Below, piece by piece: positions 38,244-50,969 of a stretch of 64,000 nt of DNA. Positions within the stretch are counted from its first letter, which is position 1. Each line of letters starts with the position of its first letter. The translations under genes and the position numbers were made by a program. This stretch comes from Notolepis coatsorum (taxonomy: Eukaryota; Chordata; Actinopteri; Aulopiformes; Paralepididae). The stretch covers positions 95,988,018 through 96,052,017 of the forward strand of contig OZ020599.1 in assembly GCA_963971535.1 (NCBI GenBank), read 5' to 3'. The notes beneath the pieces were generated by a model that saw only the letters and a list, made by a program, of their open reading frames with translations, ran no database searches and had not been told where the DNA came from.

Positions 38244-39154
38244 CAGGGATCGGCAATAGGCGGCCCGCGGGCCGACATTGGCCCGCCAGCAATAATTTCT
38301 GGCCCGTCAGATTATTTTGAGAATATGATATTTATTTTACGCGCAGGAAATATTCACTCGGGACGCCAGGGTGTCTTTTATTGTGAAGCTGTATCTATCT
38401 ACCGGCAGTCATCAAAAGCATGTCTGTCACTATAGCCAATTGAAATGCTAGAAATGGTCACGTGGACTGGGAGAACCAATGGAATAGTCCCACCGGGTCA
38501 CATGTATATTTTCCTAACGCACTTTCACTTCCGCGTTCGAGATGGAGCGAGTAACAAAATGTGTTAAAAAAACAAAACAAACATCTTTTGCAACGGGGAA
38601 ATATAACGCTTCTTTTAATAAACAGGAGCCATACTTAAAATACGGGTTTATCGCAACAGGTCGGTGATTCTTGCGTGCCGAGCCGACGTCCTCTCTGCAT
38701 AATATGTGGCGACAACAACAACAGCAGCGAGGCAATGATGACAACTGTGTTCAAGTTGGCATATAAAGTAGCTGCATTCAACAGCAATCTGGAATTGGAG
38801 GGCGGCGAGTGGATATGTGACATGTTTCGAACATTAGCAGGGATTTTGGAGGACTTAACAACAAACAAGGTATGGTGAGTCGTGTTTTCATGCATTCTGT
38901 CTTCTGATCTGTTCATCACGCGCCGCGGTGATCTGCAACAGCTGAATGAATGAATGAAAACTTTATTTAACAGATTGCAGAATGGGTACAATACAGTACG
39001 GCGCAATACACACAATTGTTAAGGGGATGCAGACCAGAGAAAAACGTTTGTCTTTTTTCACTATATTAAATTAGCCATTGTTTTTGATCCTGGCCCGCCA
39101 AGCAATGGCTTGGGGGAAATCTGGCCCGTGGCCAAACCTAATTGCCGACCCCTG
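38244..39154 (+). mobile_element. hAT-type element with BED-finger remnant
   Basis: Ends CAGGGATCGGCAATAGG and TTGCCGACCCCTG, TSD ACTTAGAG at 38236-38243 and 39155-39162. Plus strand reads MERVTKCVKK, EPYLKYGFIATG and, after a frame break, PLCIICGDNN, the start of a ZBED5-like transposase. The catalytic core is absent. A LINE tail is inserted at 38945-39062. Confidence 0.92.
38945..39062 (-). mobile_element. LINE 3' tail, (GAAT)n end
   Basis: Same family as at 10256, inside the hAT element. Confidence 0.85.
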
Positions 39155-39482
39155 ACTTAGAGGTTCCTATCTCTTATGTCCGACTTTTATTTGTAGATTT
39201 TAGTTCAGCATTTAATACGATACAGCCACACCTTTTAATTGAGAAGTTGAATGGGCTTAATGTCCATGTCCACCCTCTCATTATAAAATGGTATCATTCC
39301 TTTTACACAGCGGGTCAGTGTTAACGGCACTCTTTCAGAATCTAGAACCCTGAGCACTGGAGCTCCCCAGGGTATAGTAAGTTCACCTGTGCTTTTTACC
39401 TTGTATACAAACGAGTGCAGAAGCATCTATCCTAACAACCGCTTCATAAAATGTTCTGATGACACTGCCATTTGAGCTCTAA

Positions 39483-41252
39483 TTAACACTTTGACTGCCA
39501 TGAAACGTGTTTTGACGTCATTGCTGGCCATGCTCAAGTTGCCGGGGGACGCTGTAGAGCGTCCTTATATCAATATTTCAAAAATCTGCGATCGGATTCA
39601 TATGTCCCCTCCGCTGGCCTGAGATCCACCAGCAGGACCCACTGAGCTCTCTGGCGGTTCAGGAGCGCCATCTGGTGGCCGATCGGCGCAATCGCTTTAA
39701 CAGGAAGTGGCATAGCGGTTGTGCTACGTCCGTAGTACTTCCGGGTGCTCGCTATAGGTCCCGCGACTCTGGCTCGTCACGCTACACAGTGATCGATAGC
39801 CAATAATAGGGCTGGGCGATATGACCAAAAACGTTATCGCGATAAAATTATAAAATAATTTTCATATAACTCGATATCGATAATTATCGTCGATATAATG
39901 TCTGTCAAGTTTAATTAACTTATTATGCCCGGCGCCGATACGCGGGCTGACTTGTTTTGCTGCTGTGAATGTCTCGAGAGTCGAATTGATGTCGTCATCA
40001 GTCCGCGCACGTTAGCAGAGCGGAGTATCTCAAGCGGAGTATCTCATGACTCAAAAATGACCCTAAAATACTCTGTTCCGCCCAATTCATTGCAACGACG
40101 TCCACCGTATACCCCACACTACTATAACAGTTACCCTCAGAATTCAAAACACACACCAACTTGGCAGGTAACCTGTGAAATAGCGGCGTGCAAGCTAATT
40201 AGCCATAGCCAGCCCCGTTTCCAAGCGGAGTATTTCATGACAATGTACTAAAAAATGACCCTAAAATACTCTGTTCCGCCCAATTCATTGCAACGACGTC
40301 CACCGTATACCCCACACTACTATAACAGTTACCCTCAGAATTCAAAACACACACCAACTCGGCAGGTAACCTGTGAAATAGCGGCGTGCAAGCTAATTAG
40401 CCATAGCCAGCCTTGTTTACCGAGTCCTACCTCCTTCCGGGTCTCCTTCCTCTATCGGCCATCTCCTTCACCGATTGGTTGTTAGTGCGTGTGCTCATAT
40501 CCAAGCTTGGAAAATCGATATATCGAAACTTTGCGACCACGTTTCATGTTTATTTCGAGGAAATAATTTATCGCGATAGTTATCGTTATCGTTTTATCGC
40601 CCAGCCCTAGCCAATAACTCGATAAACAACATGATTTGGACGTATATACCATTATACAAGCTGGAGATGGACCGGGTAAATTTACATCCCATAATGATAA
40701 GATTTCAACTCTACGATGATCGCCCAACGGCGCGCGGAGACTGGGGTGAGTTTCAGCGTGTAACGTTACCGTCTTCGATACTAACTGCTATTATCAACAT
40801 TTGACCCACATTAGATGATTGGTATAACGCTGCCCACGGAATTATAAACGGCCCCTAGCCCATCCGGTCAACATCAGATGACGTGTAGTAACTTCTAGAA
40901 GTACGTCTAGTTGTAATTTTTTATATCGCGCTGATTGCCATAAAACTGTATTGCATCATCAATATAATGTCTTTGGGGCTATAGATCACGTTCTGGAGAA
41001 AGCTGCAGAAAGAGATGAAAACATACTTATACATTAGACCATACTTTACTATGAATATGTGAATGAAAAAGTTTAACGTTGCTACACGATGAACAATACA
41101 TATAGGACTTTGAATGGGCCCTAATAATGGCAATGTAGCAATAGAATTTAAAAAGTTATAGCCCTGCAAAGAAGGGGACTTTCTCCATAGACAAATAGCG
41201 CTGGCAATCTATGGTATATCATGAATTTAACCTTAGGCAACCAAAGTGTTAA
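39483..41252. mobile_element. piggyBac-like TTAA element P2
   Basis: Left end TTAACACTTTGACTGCC, right end GGCAACCAAAGTGTTAA, TTAA at both borders and exact interruption of a LINE frame. The interior is noncoding and holds a hAT at 39807-40609. Confidence 0.93.
39807..40609. mobile_element. hAT-type element, TAGGGCTGGGCGATATG family, copy 1
   Basis: Ends TAGGGCTGGGCGATATGAC and TATCGCCCAGCCCTA, TSD GCCAATAA at 39799-39806 and 40610-40617. Contains a 198-bp direct duplication (starts at 40057 and 40255). Confidence 0.94.
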
Positions 41253-42189
41253 GAATGACAGTGACCTAGCTGACTATTATTCGGAAATCCAGAGGTTTGT
41301 AAATTGGTGCGACAATAACTGTCTGGTTTTAAATGTTAAGAAGACTGAGGAGATTGTGGATGACCCCAGAGGTGTTGGGAACCACAGGCCTGTGGTCATC
41401 CACAAACAGTCCATCTCGCAGGTCTCCTCATATAAGTATCTTGGGATTTTTGTCGATAACACACTAACCTGGAACACCCATGTAGATAGCCTGTGTAGCA
41501 GACTACAACAACGACTGCACTTTCTACGTCGCCTTAAGAGTTCACGGTGTAGATACAAAATGTATGTTACTTTTCTACCAATCTGTATTAGAGAGTCTCA
41601 TCAGATACGGGATTACAGCTTGGTTTGGTAACCCGTCTGTACAACTAAAGTCCAAACTGGTCCGTCTGATGCAGACCGCATGGAAGATCATAGGGGTGAA
41701 AGGTCACCCATCCCTGCAGTCTATTTTTGAACAGGCTACTCTAAGGCAAGCCCATAGAATAGTCTCGGACCCCTCCCATGTTTTACATGCCGAGTATGAG
41801 CTACTGCCCTCTGGGAGGAGGTTTAGAGTTCCACGCTCTCTAGACTAAATGGGTTTAAAAACTCCTTTATCACGATCTCAGTTAAACTTTTGAATAGTGC
41901 CAGATAAATGGCAATTATCAAATAACTGATATTTGGTTGTTATATTATCGATATCCGATAGGTATACTATTCTAATGCGGTGTTGCCAGACATCCTGTTG
42001 TGCAGGTACTTTACTGTATCTTTTTATATTGTTTATCTCCTCTGTGCAGGAGTGTTGTGTCATGTCTGTATGCGTCTGTGGCTGTGTGGGTGTAAGCCCA
42101 AGATCAAATTTCCCAGCTGATGGGACAATAAAGTGACTCTTGACTTGGAAGAAACAATGGTTGCTATGTGCAAAGCAACATAAAACTAT

Positions 42190-42652
42190 TATTGGGGTTG
42201 GGTACCGAACTCTGTACTTTTACCAACCGAATTACATCGGTACTACAGAGTACCGATTCATGCTAGATCAATTCTGTACCAAGTTTCGGTACCTTTACAT
42301 GTTTAGTATACTAGACAAGAGGGAGCCTTTTCCACAAAGGCTGTCCCGTCTCTTGGGTCTGTGGAAAGACCAGACGAGGTCAGAGGAGTTTGATCATTAT
42401 TTACAAAGGATGGCCAGATAATGTTGATATACGATTTATTTTGTGTGGTGTGTTACAACAATGAATAACAAAATGCTCTAAATAAATAACAATGTTGAAA
42501 TTTAGATGTTTGGGCTTTATAACTGAAATTATATATATGTTTTATTATTATAGAGAGTTAAGTACCGAAAAAGGTACTGTTGGGTACAGATACCAAATTC
42601 CAGTAAATGGTACAGGTACCGGTTAAAATGTGAACGGCACCCATCCCTAGCT
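42190..42652. mobile_element. probable hAT MITE, GGGTACCG family
   Basis: Imperfect inverted ends GGGGTTGGGTACCGAAC and GAACGGCACCCATCCC, many GTACCGA motifs, no coding sequence. TSD unclear (CTATT-like). Confidence 0.6.
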
Positions 42653-42654
42653 AT

Positions 42655-43190
42655 TGGTCCCCAAACTTTTTCTGTGAGGGCCACATAACTTTTCCCTTCT
42701 CTGGTGGGGCTGGAGTCAGTTTGTAACAGAAAATGTGTGACGATCGCAGGGGTGCCTAAACGTAAACATTTATTGTTTTCCAGAAAGCCACACATAACCA
42801 AATATTAATAACCCTTTCCGGGATCTTCACAGAAAAAAAAGCCAGGAAATAAATAATAACACTAAATAAATAACAATTTATGAAATAAATATACAGTACC
42901 TACAGTCAGACCACCTAGCTCTCCAGGGTTAGAAATTCAAAAAAAAAATCCAGGGCTTTTTTTGCCCCCCCCTTAATTGATTTTCGGGGGCTTTTTTTTT
43001 GTATTTCGGGGGCACAGAATTTTTATGATGAAAATTAACATAAAGATTATAAAACATTGTCGACACTTTTTTTTTTACAGTCTTCGTCCCCATGTTTGAT
43101 AACGTAATGTTAATGTCTCCTTAACAGGGCTCTACACTAACCTTTTTCCCAAGGAGCACATGTGCACACAAAGAAATTTAGGAGCACAGT
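42655..43190. repeat. degraded DNA-transposon ends
   Basis: GGTCCCCAAACTTTTTCTGT at 42656 and GGGCTCTACACTAACC near 43127 look like hAT-type termini, but partners and TSDs are not found. Confidence 0.4.
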
Positions 43191-43768
43191 GAAAATTCAC
43201 CGGCATTAAATACCACTGCTACGCAGACGACATACAACTACTCTGCTCTTTTAAGCCCGACAATTTGGAGAAACTCAGCCTTCTCCAGAAGTGCCTGCTC
43301 GGCATTGAGAGCTGGATGGGGAGTAACTTCCTCCAGTTAAATGCAAAAGAAAACGGAGGTGCTGATCGTCGTAGCAGCTGAAAAGACTGCAGCTAGAGTG
43401 GCCACTCACTTGGGGTCCCTTAAAGACAACATACGTCCCCACCTGAGAAACCTGGGTGTTGTGTTCGACCAGGCCATGAACCTAGACAAACATGTCAAAA
43501 CACTCGCATGCACCGGCTTCTTTCACCTCAGAAACATTGCAAAACTACGCACCATCATATCTCACTCTGAACTAGAACTGTCCGTGCATGCTTTTATTTC
43601 CTCTAGGCTTGAGTACTGCGACTCACTTTTCACCTGTCTCACCAAATCATCCACAGACAAACTACAAATGGTCCAAAATGCTGCAGCCAGGCTACTCTCA
43701 AGGTCAAAAAAATCATGTCACATCACTCCCATTCTGGTATCCCTGCACTGGCTCCCGGTAGCGTGTAT

Positions 43769-45048
43769 TAGGGCTGGGCGATATGACGATATTATATAAA
43801 TATCGGGTACAGTTCATTAACGATACACTTTTTTAACGTATTGTGGATATCGTGATGTTTTGCCCAAGAGGATTGTGTCGCGTCAATCTGGTCCACACCC
43901 GTTCAAACTTTTGAACAACGCCGCCCCCACACACACTACTGCATCTAAGTTACTAATTATTATTAACAAAGGCATTCGTTTTGTGGCATTAACGTTATAT
44001 AGTTACACGTTCAATAACATTAGCGTATTTACCCAAACATAGCAGCGTCCGATGACGACATAGATAGCAAGCGTTACTGTTCATATCTCAGCCCGTGCGG
44101 AGTTGTGCATGCCCATTCTGCGGTCTGTTAATAAAGTTTTCAATCAGACAGATGTATGGAAAGGCTTTTATTATAACATTCGTTGCAATAAAATCATTAT
44201 GGCTTGTTTAGTCATGCTGCGGTGCGCTGGTAATCACTCGTCTGCCGCAGGGAGCTGTTGTTGTCGTTGAGCTGAGCTCAGCTCTCGTCAAAATCAATTG
44301 CGGAAGTAAAAAACGCATAGAGCTTGCCGATTGGTGCTAAGAACAGCAGGGCGGGTTCAATCGGTGTGACGTAATTGGCAGACTCGACTGTCAATCAAAA
44401 TTATTCTGTTGCCGGCTGAATGATCGAATGAATGAAAACGTTATTAACAATTGCAGAATGGGTACAATACAGTACAGCTCAATACAACAACAGTGGACTG
44501 GGGGATGAAGACCAGAAAAAGACTTTCGGCTTTTTTACATAAGGGTCCTCCATTTTCAATTCATCAAAACATTTAGAGACATACAAATATACAGTAGTTT
44601 CATAAAAATGCTAAAATGCTATTTATTGATTGATGATTGATTTAAAACTTTATTAACATATTGCAGAATGGGTACAGTACAGCTCAATACATACAATTGT
44701 TAAGGGGATGCAGACCAGAGAAAGTCTTTCGTCTTGTTTACATCAGGGTCCCCCATTTTCAATTAATCATATTTCATATCTAAATCATATAATATCTCAT
44801 TGCTAAATATATGCAATATATAATCTAATAATCCAATAATCTAAATCTAATATATAATATAAAAATGCTAAATGCATGGGTATTTTATTTAGTCTTTAAT
44901 GTTAGCTTGCAAACTCAAATACTGTCTTGGTAAGCCTCATAATGAATTGTTTGGGGAAAAAAAGAAAAACATCGTGATGTGTATCGTGTATCGCCGAAAG
45001 GTCAGAAAATATCGTGATATCATATTTAGGCCATATCGCCCAGCCCTA
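43769..45048. mobile_element. hAT-type element, TAGGGCTGGGCGATATG family, copy 2
   Basis: Ends TAGGGCTGGGCGATATGAC and CATATCGCCCAGCCCTA, TSD GCGTGTAT at 43761-43768 and 45049-45056. Same family as 39807. Two LINE tails are nested at 44425-44575 and 44625-44768. Confidence 0.94.
44425..44768 (-). mobile_element. two adjacent LINE 3' tails
   Basis: 44425-44575 and 44625-44768 both run from a GAAT/GATT tail through TTGCAGAATGGGTACA to CCCCATTTTCAATT, in the same orientation but with different divergence, so they are separate insertions. Confidence 0.85.
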
Positions 45049-45689
45049 GCGTGTATGCTTTTACCAACGCGTTTGTGTTTCCGGGTTCCCGTTTTGCGCT
45101 CTGATTGGCCACTGACCTATGCTATTACGCCCCCCTTTACGCTCTCGCCTGAGACGCGCTGTGAAGAGAGCGCAAAACGGGAACCTGGAAACACGAACGT
45201 GTTGGTAAAAGCATACACGCCTCCCGGTACACTATAGAATTCACTTCAAAGTCCTCACTTTCACTTTCAGAGCACTCCACGGTCAGGCCCCTATCTACAT
45301 CACTGAACTCATCCATCCCTACACCAACACCCGCTCACTCAGATCTGACGATCAGCACCTCCTGGTGGTCCCCAGGTCCAGGCTGAAAACAAGGGGTGAT
45401 CGAGCCTTCGAGGTGACAGCACCAAGGCTCTGGAACACTCTCCCCCTGGACCTGCAAACTGCCCCCTCTGAAAACTCTTTTAAAAAAACAACTAAAAACA
45501 CATTTGTTCAGACAGGCCTTTGGTCATACATATGTAGCAGGTATATATAAAATATACTGTTATGTATTCCACAAAGAATCCCTCCCTCACGTTTTATTTT
45601 AATTTGTTTATTATTATCTTTTACTCTCATAGTCTTTTATTTTGAAATCGTCACTTCCTGCCGAAGTGACTTATTTCTCCTTGCACTTC

Positions 45690-46240
45690 CCCCTTCACGC
45701 CAGACTATCTGGATGCTGAAAGGGGTAAGACGTTCGTTCATCACCTGTAAACATATTTCTGTGTTATATTTCAGGTGTTTTGATGGTTTACATATTGTAA
45801 ATAGGTTGCCGGGCGATGAACCGGTTGTGTATAATAATATCTACGTTAAAGATGAGCAGTTGTGCACTTTTTGTAAAGGAATTTAACCGTGGTGACGAAC
45901 TTTTGATATGACCACATGCGAGTAGGCCTTGACCTGAAATGTGACTATTTCCCCATTGCAGCCTGTGAGCTGTGGGTGCCATCTAGTGGACAAGACTTAA
46001 TACTGTCTTGTTTATCTGCTCCCAGGTAAATTAATGAATCCCATTGTTTATTTTGTATTATCTTATTGTATTGTTTCATTATAAATGTGTTATTTCAATG
46101 TTTGATTAAAAACGCCAGACTATCTGGATGCTGAAAGGGCCTGCGAGCTGTGGGTGCCAGCTAGTGGACAAGACTTAATACTGTCTTGTTTATCTGTCTC
46201 CCAGGAGAAATAAACACTGAATGGACCACGACCTGTCTCT
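45690..46240. repeat. partial direct duplication, about 400-bp spacing
   Basis: CCAGACTATCTGGATGCTGA occurs at about 45700 and 46104, and GAGCTGTGGGTGCCA...GACAAGACTTAATACTGTC at about 45965 and 46145. Unclassified; could be a retroelement end repeated. Confidence 0.6.
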
Positions 46241-46280
46241 TCACTTCACATACACGACTGACATTAAAGAGGGTGGCCTA

Positions 46281-46730
46281 GGGGGGCAGGTGGCGCACGG
46301 AGATTACGTTCGTCACCAACACCGGGAGACACTAGGATTCGCCTGTTCTAATCCAGCTCCCGGCGTTGCTATCAGCTTGGCTGTCCTTTCACGCTGATAC
46401 AATTGGCTGTATCAGGGGGTGGGAAGCTGAAGGGTGGGTCCTGGGCGTTGTGGACAGCGACCCCTACAGTTCGGTCGGGGCGCCTGCTCAGCGAGGGTTG
46501 GATCTGAGGAGAGATAGTGTGGCCTCCCACACGCTACACTCTCCCCGGTGAGAACCTGCGCGGCCAGGTTGGCCTGCCGGCAGGCTGCACATGCGTCGGA
46601 GGAAAGCATGTGACAGTCTCCGGTCTCTCGGACCAACAGTAGGGGAAAGTACGCAACAACCAGGAAGGGTGGGATGGGAGAAAAATCGGGAAAAAGGAGG
46701 GGAAGAAAGATAATAATAAAAATAAAAAAA
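46281..46730 (+). mobile_element. tRNA-headed SINE copy 6
   Basis: Perfect 13-bp TSD AGAGGGTGGCCTA at 46268-46280 and 46731-46743, A-rich tail, same head and body as copy 1. Confidence 0.95.
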
Positions 46731-46959
46731 AGAGGGTGGCCTAAGACCAGCTACACATAGGCACTTTTTCTTGTCCTCACTGTTCCTATAGTTTTGTTTT
46801 TTAATTAGTGACTCATGATTTTATCCAAATTATTTTATTCTACTTTTTTTTTTTTTATATATATATCTGGTTTCACTGTTTTTTAACTGCCGTCTGTGGT
46901 TGTTGTAATTTATTTCCCATTTTGTTTTGTTGTGTTTTTTTCTTTTTTAATATAAGCTA

Positions 46960-47440
46960 GTGTAAAGCACCCTGTGCATTCGTGCTGTGAAGGGTGCTAT
47001 ATAAATAAAAGTCATTCATTCAAGACCCCTACGCTCTGCATCTTCTGGCCGCCTCAGACCTACGTACCCATATCCGAGCTCCGGGAGAGTCATCAAGGAG
47101 AAGACGCCTATTCTCAGTCCTTGCCCCACAATGGTGGAACGAACTTCCCACCAGTTAGGACAGCCGAAACCAGACCAATCTTTCGCGGTCGACTAAAGAC
47201 ACACTTCTATCAATACCTGAAGAAAAGAAAACAAACCCTAACTAACCTTACCGTCATGCAGCACATACTAACCTACATTGTAGCACTCAGAACTTTGATG
47301 AACATTGTTACTCAGCTGATAAGAGTTGTACCCTTCCTGCTGACTTGTCTTACAAAACTGACAAAAATGACGTCCGTGTTTTTCATTCAAATGGCTACTC
47401 GCCTTAAATAGGAGCCAACAACAAGGTTTTTGCATCCAAA
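46960..47440 (+). mobile_element. LINE tails (two fragments)
   Basis: A tail ending GTGCTATATAAATAAAAG at about 47010 is followed by an ORF2 end reading FPPVRTAETRPIFRGRLKTH at 47085-47230. The latter family also supplies 1-340 of the window (LSTKTHLFKQYLKK). Confidence 0.75.
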
Positions 47441-48221
47441 TGTTGCCCCAAGTCTCGACTACAAACAACCATGTGAAATCGGATTATTCTTTCCGTTTGG
47501 GACTTTTGAATTTCTAAGCAAAGGCGATGAGATGGGTATGAATTCAATACGGCCAAGCTGCTGCTATTTACAATCCTCTCTGATGCTCAAAAGGCAGTTT
47601 TCCTAATTGATTATATAATATATAATGGATTATAGCCGGGTCAAGTGATCACAGGAAGTTGCGGTAACAAAATTATAATTTCTTAATGTCGGCACTAAAA
47701 ACTAACAGGTTATTTTTTTTTTATGTTGTAGACCATCTCGGAGGTGGAATATGCTAATGTACCATTAAGCTGCAGCCCTATTTTCAGAAAATCCACCTAA
47801 AAGTACATGCCCAAGTAAGTGGAAGATTGCTCCACTTCTACATGGTCAATTTGCATTTTCTTGGTATCCAGGAATATCTACGGACCTCAGGGAATGTATT
47901 CCCAGTGTCAGAAATATTGTGTCTGTTACTATGCTTGAGTAAATTGTGATGAAACAAAAAGAGAATATAAATTCTACATTTTCTTTGCATCCGACGGTGA
48001 ATAACACAATGCTAACATTGAGTTTGGAGGAATTTCGCTCACCGAGCTCATTCAGCACCTTCTTGAGATCAAGTGTACAAAAAAATCTAAGCAAATTAAT
48101 AAAAGAGAGATGATTTACAGCGTTTTTTTGTAGATACAGTAGTACTGAATTTTGCCATCCGGACACATGCAATTTGAATTATAATGCATTTGAATATAGA
48201 ATATCAGGCCTATAAATGACC

Positions 48222-49147
48222 TTATTATGGGGGACCCTGATGTAAACAAGACGAAAGTCTCTCTCTGGTCTGCATTGTGTGTATTGAGCCGTACTGTATT
48301 GTACCCATTTTGCAATCTGTTAATACAGTTTTCAATCAATTAATGGATAGGGCCAAATCTCCTCTTTCCAATGGCAGTGCTAAATCTGGATCTAGTCATT
48401 TCCTCACGTGACTACTCACATTTTTCAGATGCAATGCACAGAGAATTCACATTATTCAGAGAAACTCCTATTTTAGCAAAACATTTTTATCATCAGTAAA
48501 CAAATGTAGTGCTGAAAATATACACTTTGACTGCTGTTATAATAGGGTTAGGGTTGAAAAAGAAACACAACATTAATTAATACGGTCTGTATTGATCGAT
48601 TTATGACGAGGAGCCGGATCCCAGGCTTAACAGGTTAAATACATATTGGCTCTCCGCCCCCCCTCCTACCCAACCCCCCCACCCACCGAACCACCTCCAA
48701 TGTACAGCCCCCCCACCCCCCTCCCCCAATGTACAGTTTTTACGTCAAATGTATATACTCTCTTTTCTGGACTTTTTGTATCACAAACAGTACTGTATTT
48801 GCAAATCTGGTATGTCATAAATGTATAGATGTAGCAGTACTGTCTATCTGTCATATATGTCCTGATGAATTGAAAATGGGGGACCCTGATGTAAACAAGA
48901 CGAAAGTCTTTCTCTGGTCTGCATCCCCTTAACAATTGTGTGTATTGAGCTGTACTGTATTGTACCCATTCTGCAATCTGTTAATAAAGTTTTCAATCAA
49001 TCAAACCACTGATAATATATATATTTTTAAATACCTCACTACTACACACACAAGCATACACTTGATTGATTGATTGATAACTTTATTAACAGACCAGACC
49101 AGAGAAAGACTTGTTTACATCAGGGTCCCCCATTTTCAATTCATCAT
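48222..49147. mobile_element. cluster of three LINE 3' ends
   Basis: 48222-48345 (+) and 48665-49005 (+, with 3' UTR TGTACAGT motifs) carry the GGGGGACCCTGATGTAAAC tail and end TAATAAAGTTTTCAATCA or similar; 49065-49147 (-) is a short reversed copy. Confidence 0.88.
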
Positions 49148-49149
49148 AC

Positions 49150-50545
49150 ACCTGGCTGATTACATGACCATGGCCTGGTGGAGATAAACAGTCTATATAA
49201 TGTGCTCTTGTACAAAGGTGAAGTGAAGTAGTTGACAAAACACCTCTGTGTGTACTTAGGAGGAAGGAGGTTAGAGGTTAGAGAGAGTGCGTGGCTTTAG
49301 AGGACGCTGCTCTAATAGCCTGTATATGGCTGTATCTCACAGTCACATTCTCCACATGTTTCTCATTCCAGACCGAGTCGGGACAAACTCAGACATCAGC
49401 AGAATCAGCTCTCTCTCTCTCTCTCTCTCTCCAGTGTCTCCAGTGTCTCCACTCGTCTCCTGCAAGACCCAACCTTGATATCTCCACGTCCTCTTTACTC
49501 ATGTAAAACACACACTAAACAGCATCTCTCTCTCTCAAGGAGTGACAACTTCGCACAGCATGTTTTTATGTAAAAAATCATTATGTATGACTGCTAACCA
49601 CAGTGGAATGTAAAACGGTTCGACTTTGGCAACAACAAAAAAGCAAGACCCTCTAACTACCAAGTCCCTACATGTGTGTGTGGGGGGGGGGACTTGGACA
49701 AACATGGGATGAGACAACAAGCAAAAAGACAAATTAGAAACACACGGGCCAGGCCAGCTCAACAACAGAACATATCTCTCAAGGCATAATGCATGGCAGA
49801 GTCTTGTCCTGACATGCTCAAGGGTTGTTTGTGTGAAGGCGTTGGTTGGTTAGTTGGACACACAGTACAACAATCACACAAGACAGTAGTTAGTATCCTG
49901 ACCCCTACCAAAATTAACTGACCTTGAAAATGGCTGTTGAACTCCCCGACTACAGCTGTGGGCCTCTTCTTATAGTCACCGAGAGAGATTAACTGTAGGT
50001 CCGACTCTACTGTGTGAGTGCCATGTGAAACCTGTGAGCAGTTCACCAGACAAACCTGTTTGACAACTCAAGTGCTCCTCCTCTCCTCCTCCACCCTGCT
50101 GGCTGATCTGTCCAATCACTCTGCACAGGGAAGCACTGTAGGACTCCTTGAGTCATGTGACATACCGGCAGTTTCTCTTTGTGTATGTTATTATGGGATG
50201 GTGGTCTCTCACACATAGCCAGACCTAGAGTCATAATTCCTTCTTAAGTGTGGTGGTCTCTCACATAGCCAGACCTCGAGTCATAATTCCTCCCTAAATG
50301 TTAGTGTTGTTGTTGTAGTGCTAAATAATAGTTAATTAGTTGTGAATCAAACCCTATTTAGTTTTGTCAGCCCTTTTGTAGGCCTGTGCTACTTATATCA
50401 GATATACCACACGTAGGCCTATATATGTGTTTCGTTTTGAGTACTACTACAATACAGAATACAGATACAAGTGCTTTACTTGATATTGAAATTTTGAGTT
50501 ATTCTGTTAAAAAATTGTGGAGGAAAGCATTCTTATACAACTACA
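49150..50545. other. intergenic, little recognised
   Basis: Only a (CT)n run at 49411-49430 and a roughly 60-bp tandem duplication (GTGGTCTCTCACA.ATAGCC) at about 50200-50300. No gene-like frame supported. Confidence 0.5.
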
Positions 50546-50548
50546 TTA

Positions 50549-50969
50549 TTAAATGCGCTGTACGTGGTATTTATTAGTGGTCACATGTCAAAATAATAGC
50601 TCTACATTCCAACAGCCATCACTGATATAGAGTGTCTGGTCAGTAACATTCAGTCCTTCCGCTCTGCAGTAAACAAAAAACACATGTTCTGGTATCCCTT
50701 TCCCACTTTATCCAATCACGAGAGAGAACTCCTGACAAAAATAAGTAGTTTTAAGCAAATATGCGCTTGAAACAAGTAAAACAAATCTGCCTGTGCAGTA
50801 AGAAAATCCAGGGTTCTCTCTCCTGATTGGATAAAGTGGGAACAGGATACCAGAAAATGTATTTTCTGTTTACTGCAGAACGGAGGGACTGGGAGACTCA
50901 TGTTACTGACCAAACACTCTATATCAGTATTTTATTTTTACCAAAAAATACCACTTACAGCACCTTTAA
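50549..50969. mobile_element. palindromic TTAA-flanked MITE, copy 2
   Basis: TTAA at both ends, right end TTACAGCACCTTTAA, inverted halves with GACAGCCATCACTGATATAG-type sequence as in copy 1. Confidence 0.82.

Larger units (their letters stand above)
38100..42150 (+). mobile_element. LINE reverse transcriptase, split three times
   Basis: Fragments 38185-38243, 39155-39482 and 41253-42150 form one element. They read VRLLFVDFSSAFNTIQPHLL, STGAPQGIVSSPVLFTLYTN and CSDDTAI (RT motifs), then VNWCDNNCLVLNVKKTEE, SSYKYLGIFVDNTLTW, and a 3' end with GGGACAATAAAGTGACTC. Excising the TTAA element rejoins the frame at GCTCTAATTAAGAATGAC. Stops and truncations make it dead. Confidence 0.9.
43761..45220. 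mobile_element. foldback with 9-bp TSD (Mutator-like MITE), interrupted
   Basis: CTCCCGGTA is duplicated at 43752-43760 and 45221-45229. Ends GCGTGTATGC and GCATACACGC with about 53-bp inverted arms (GTTTTGCGCTCT at the inner end). About 180 bp before a hAT entered its left tip. The 9-bp TSD suggests Mutator-like transposition. Confidence 0.85.
43195..45670 (+). mobile_element. L2-type LINE, RT to C-terminus, split
   Basis: 43199-43760 reads YADDIQL, LQKCLLGIESWMGSNFLQLN, LGVVFDQAMNLDKHV and LEYCDSL...LQMVQNAAARLL, and ISLHWLPV-like sequence. It resumes at 45230 with FKVL.., RGDRAFEVTAPRLWNTLPLD. The typical L2 ORF2 order is complete around the insertion. Frame damage present. Confidence 0.92.

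Noticed and set aside
39142-39324. Host gene with VDFSSAFNTIQPHLL
   Set aside because: This is a LINE reverse transcriptase motif; the element is split by two transposons and carries stops.
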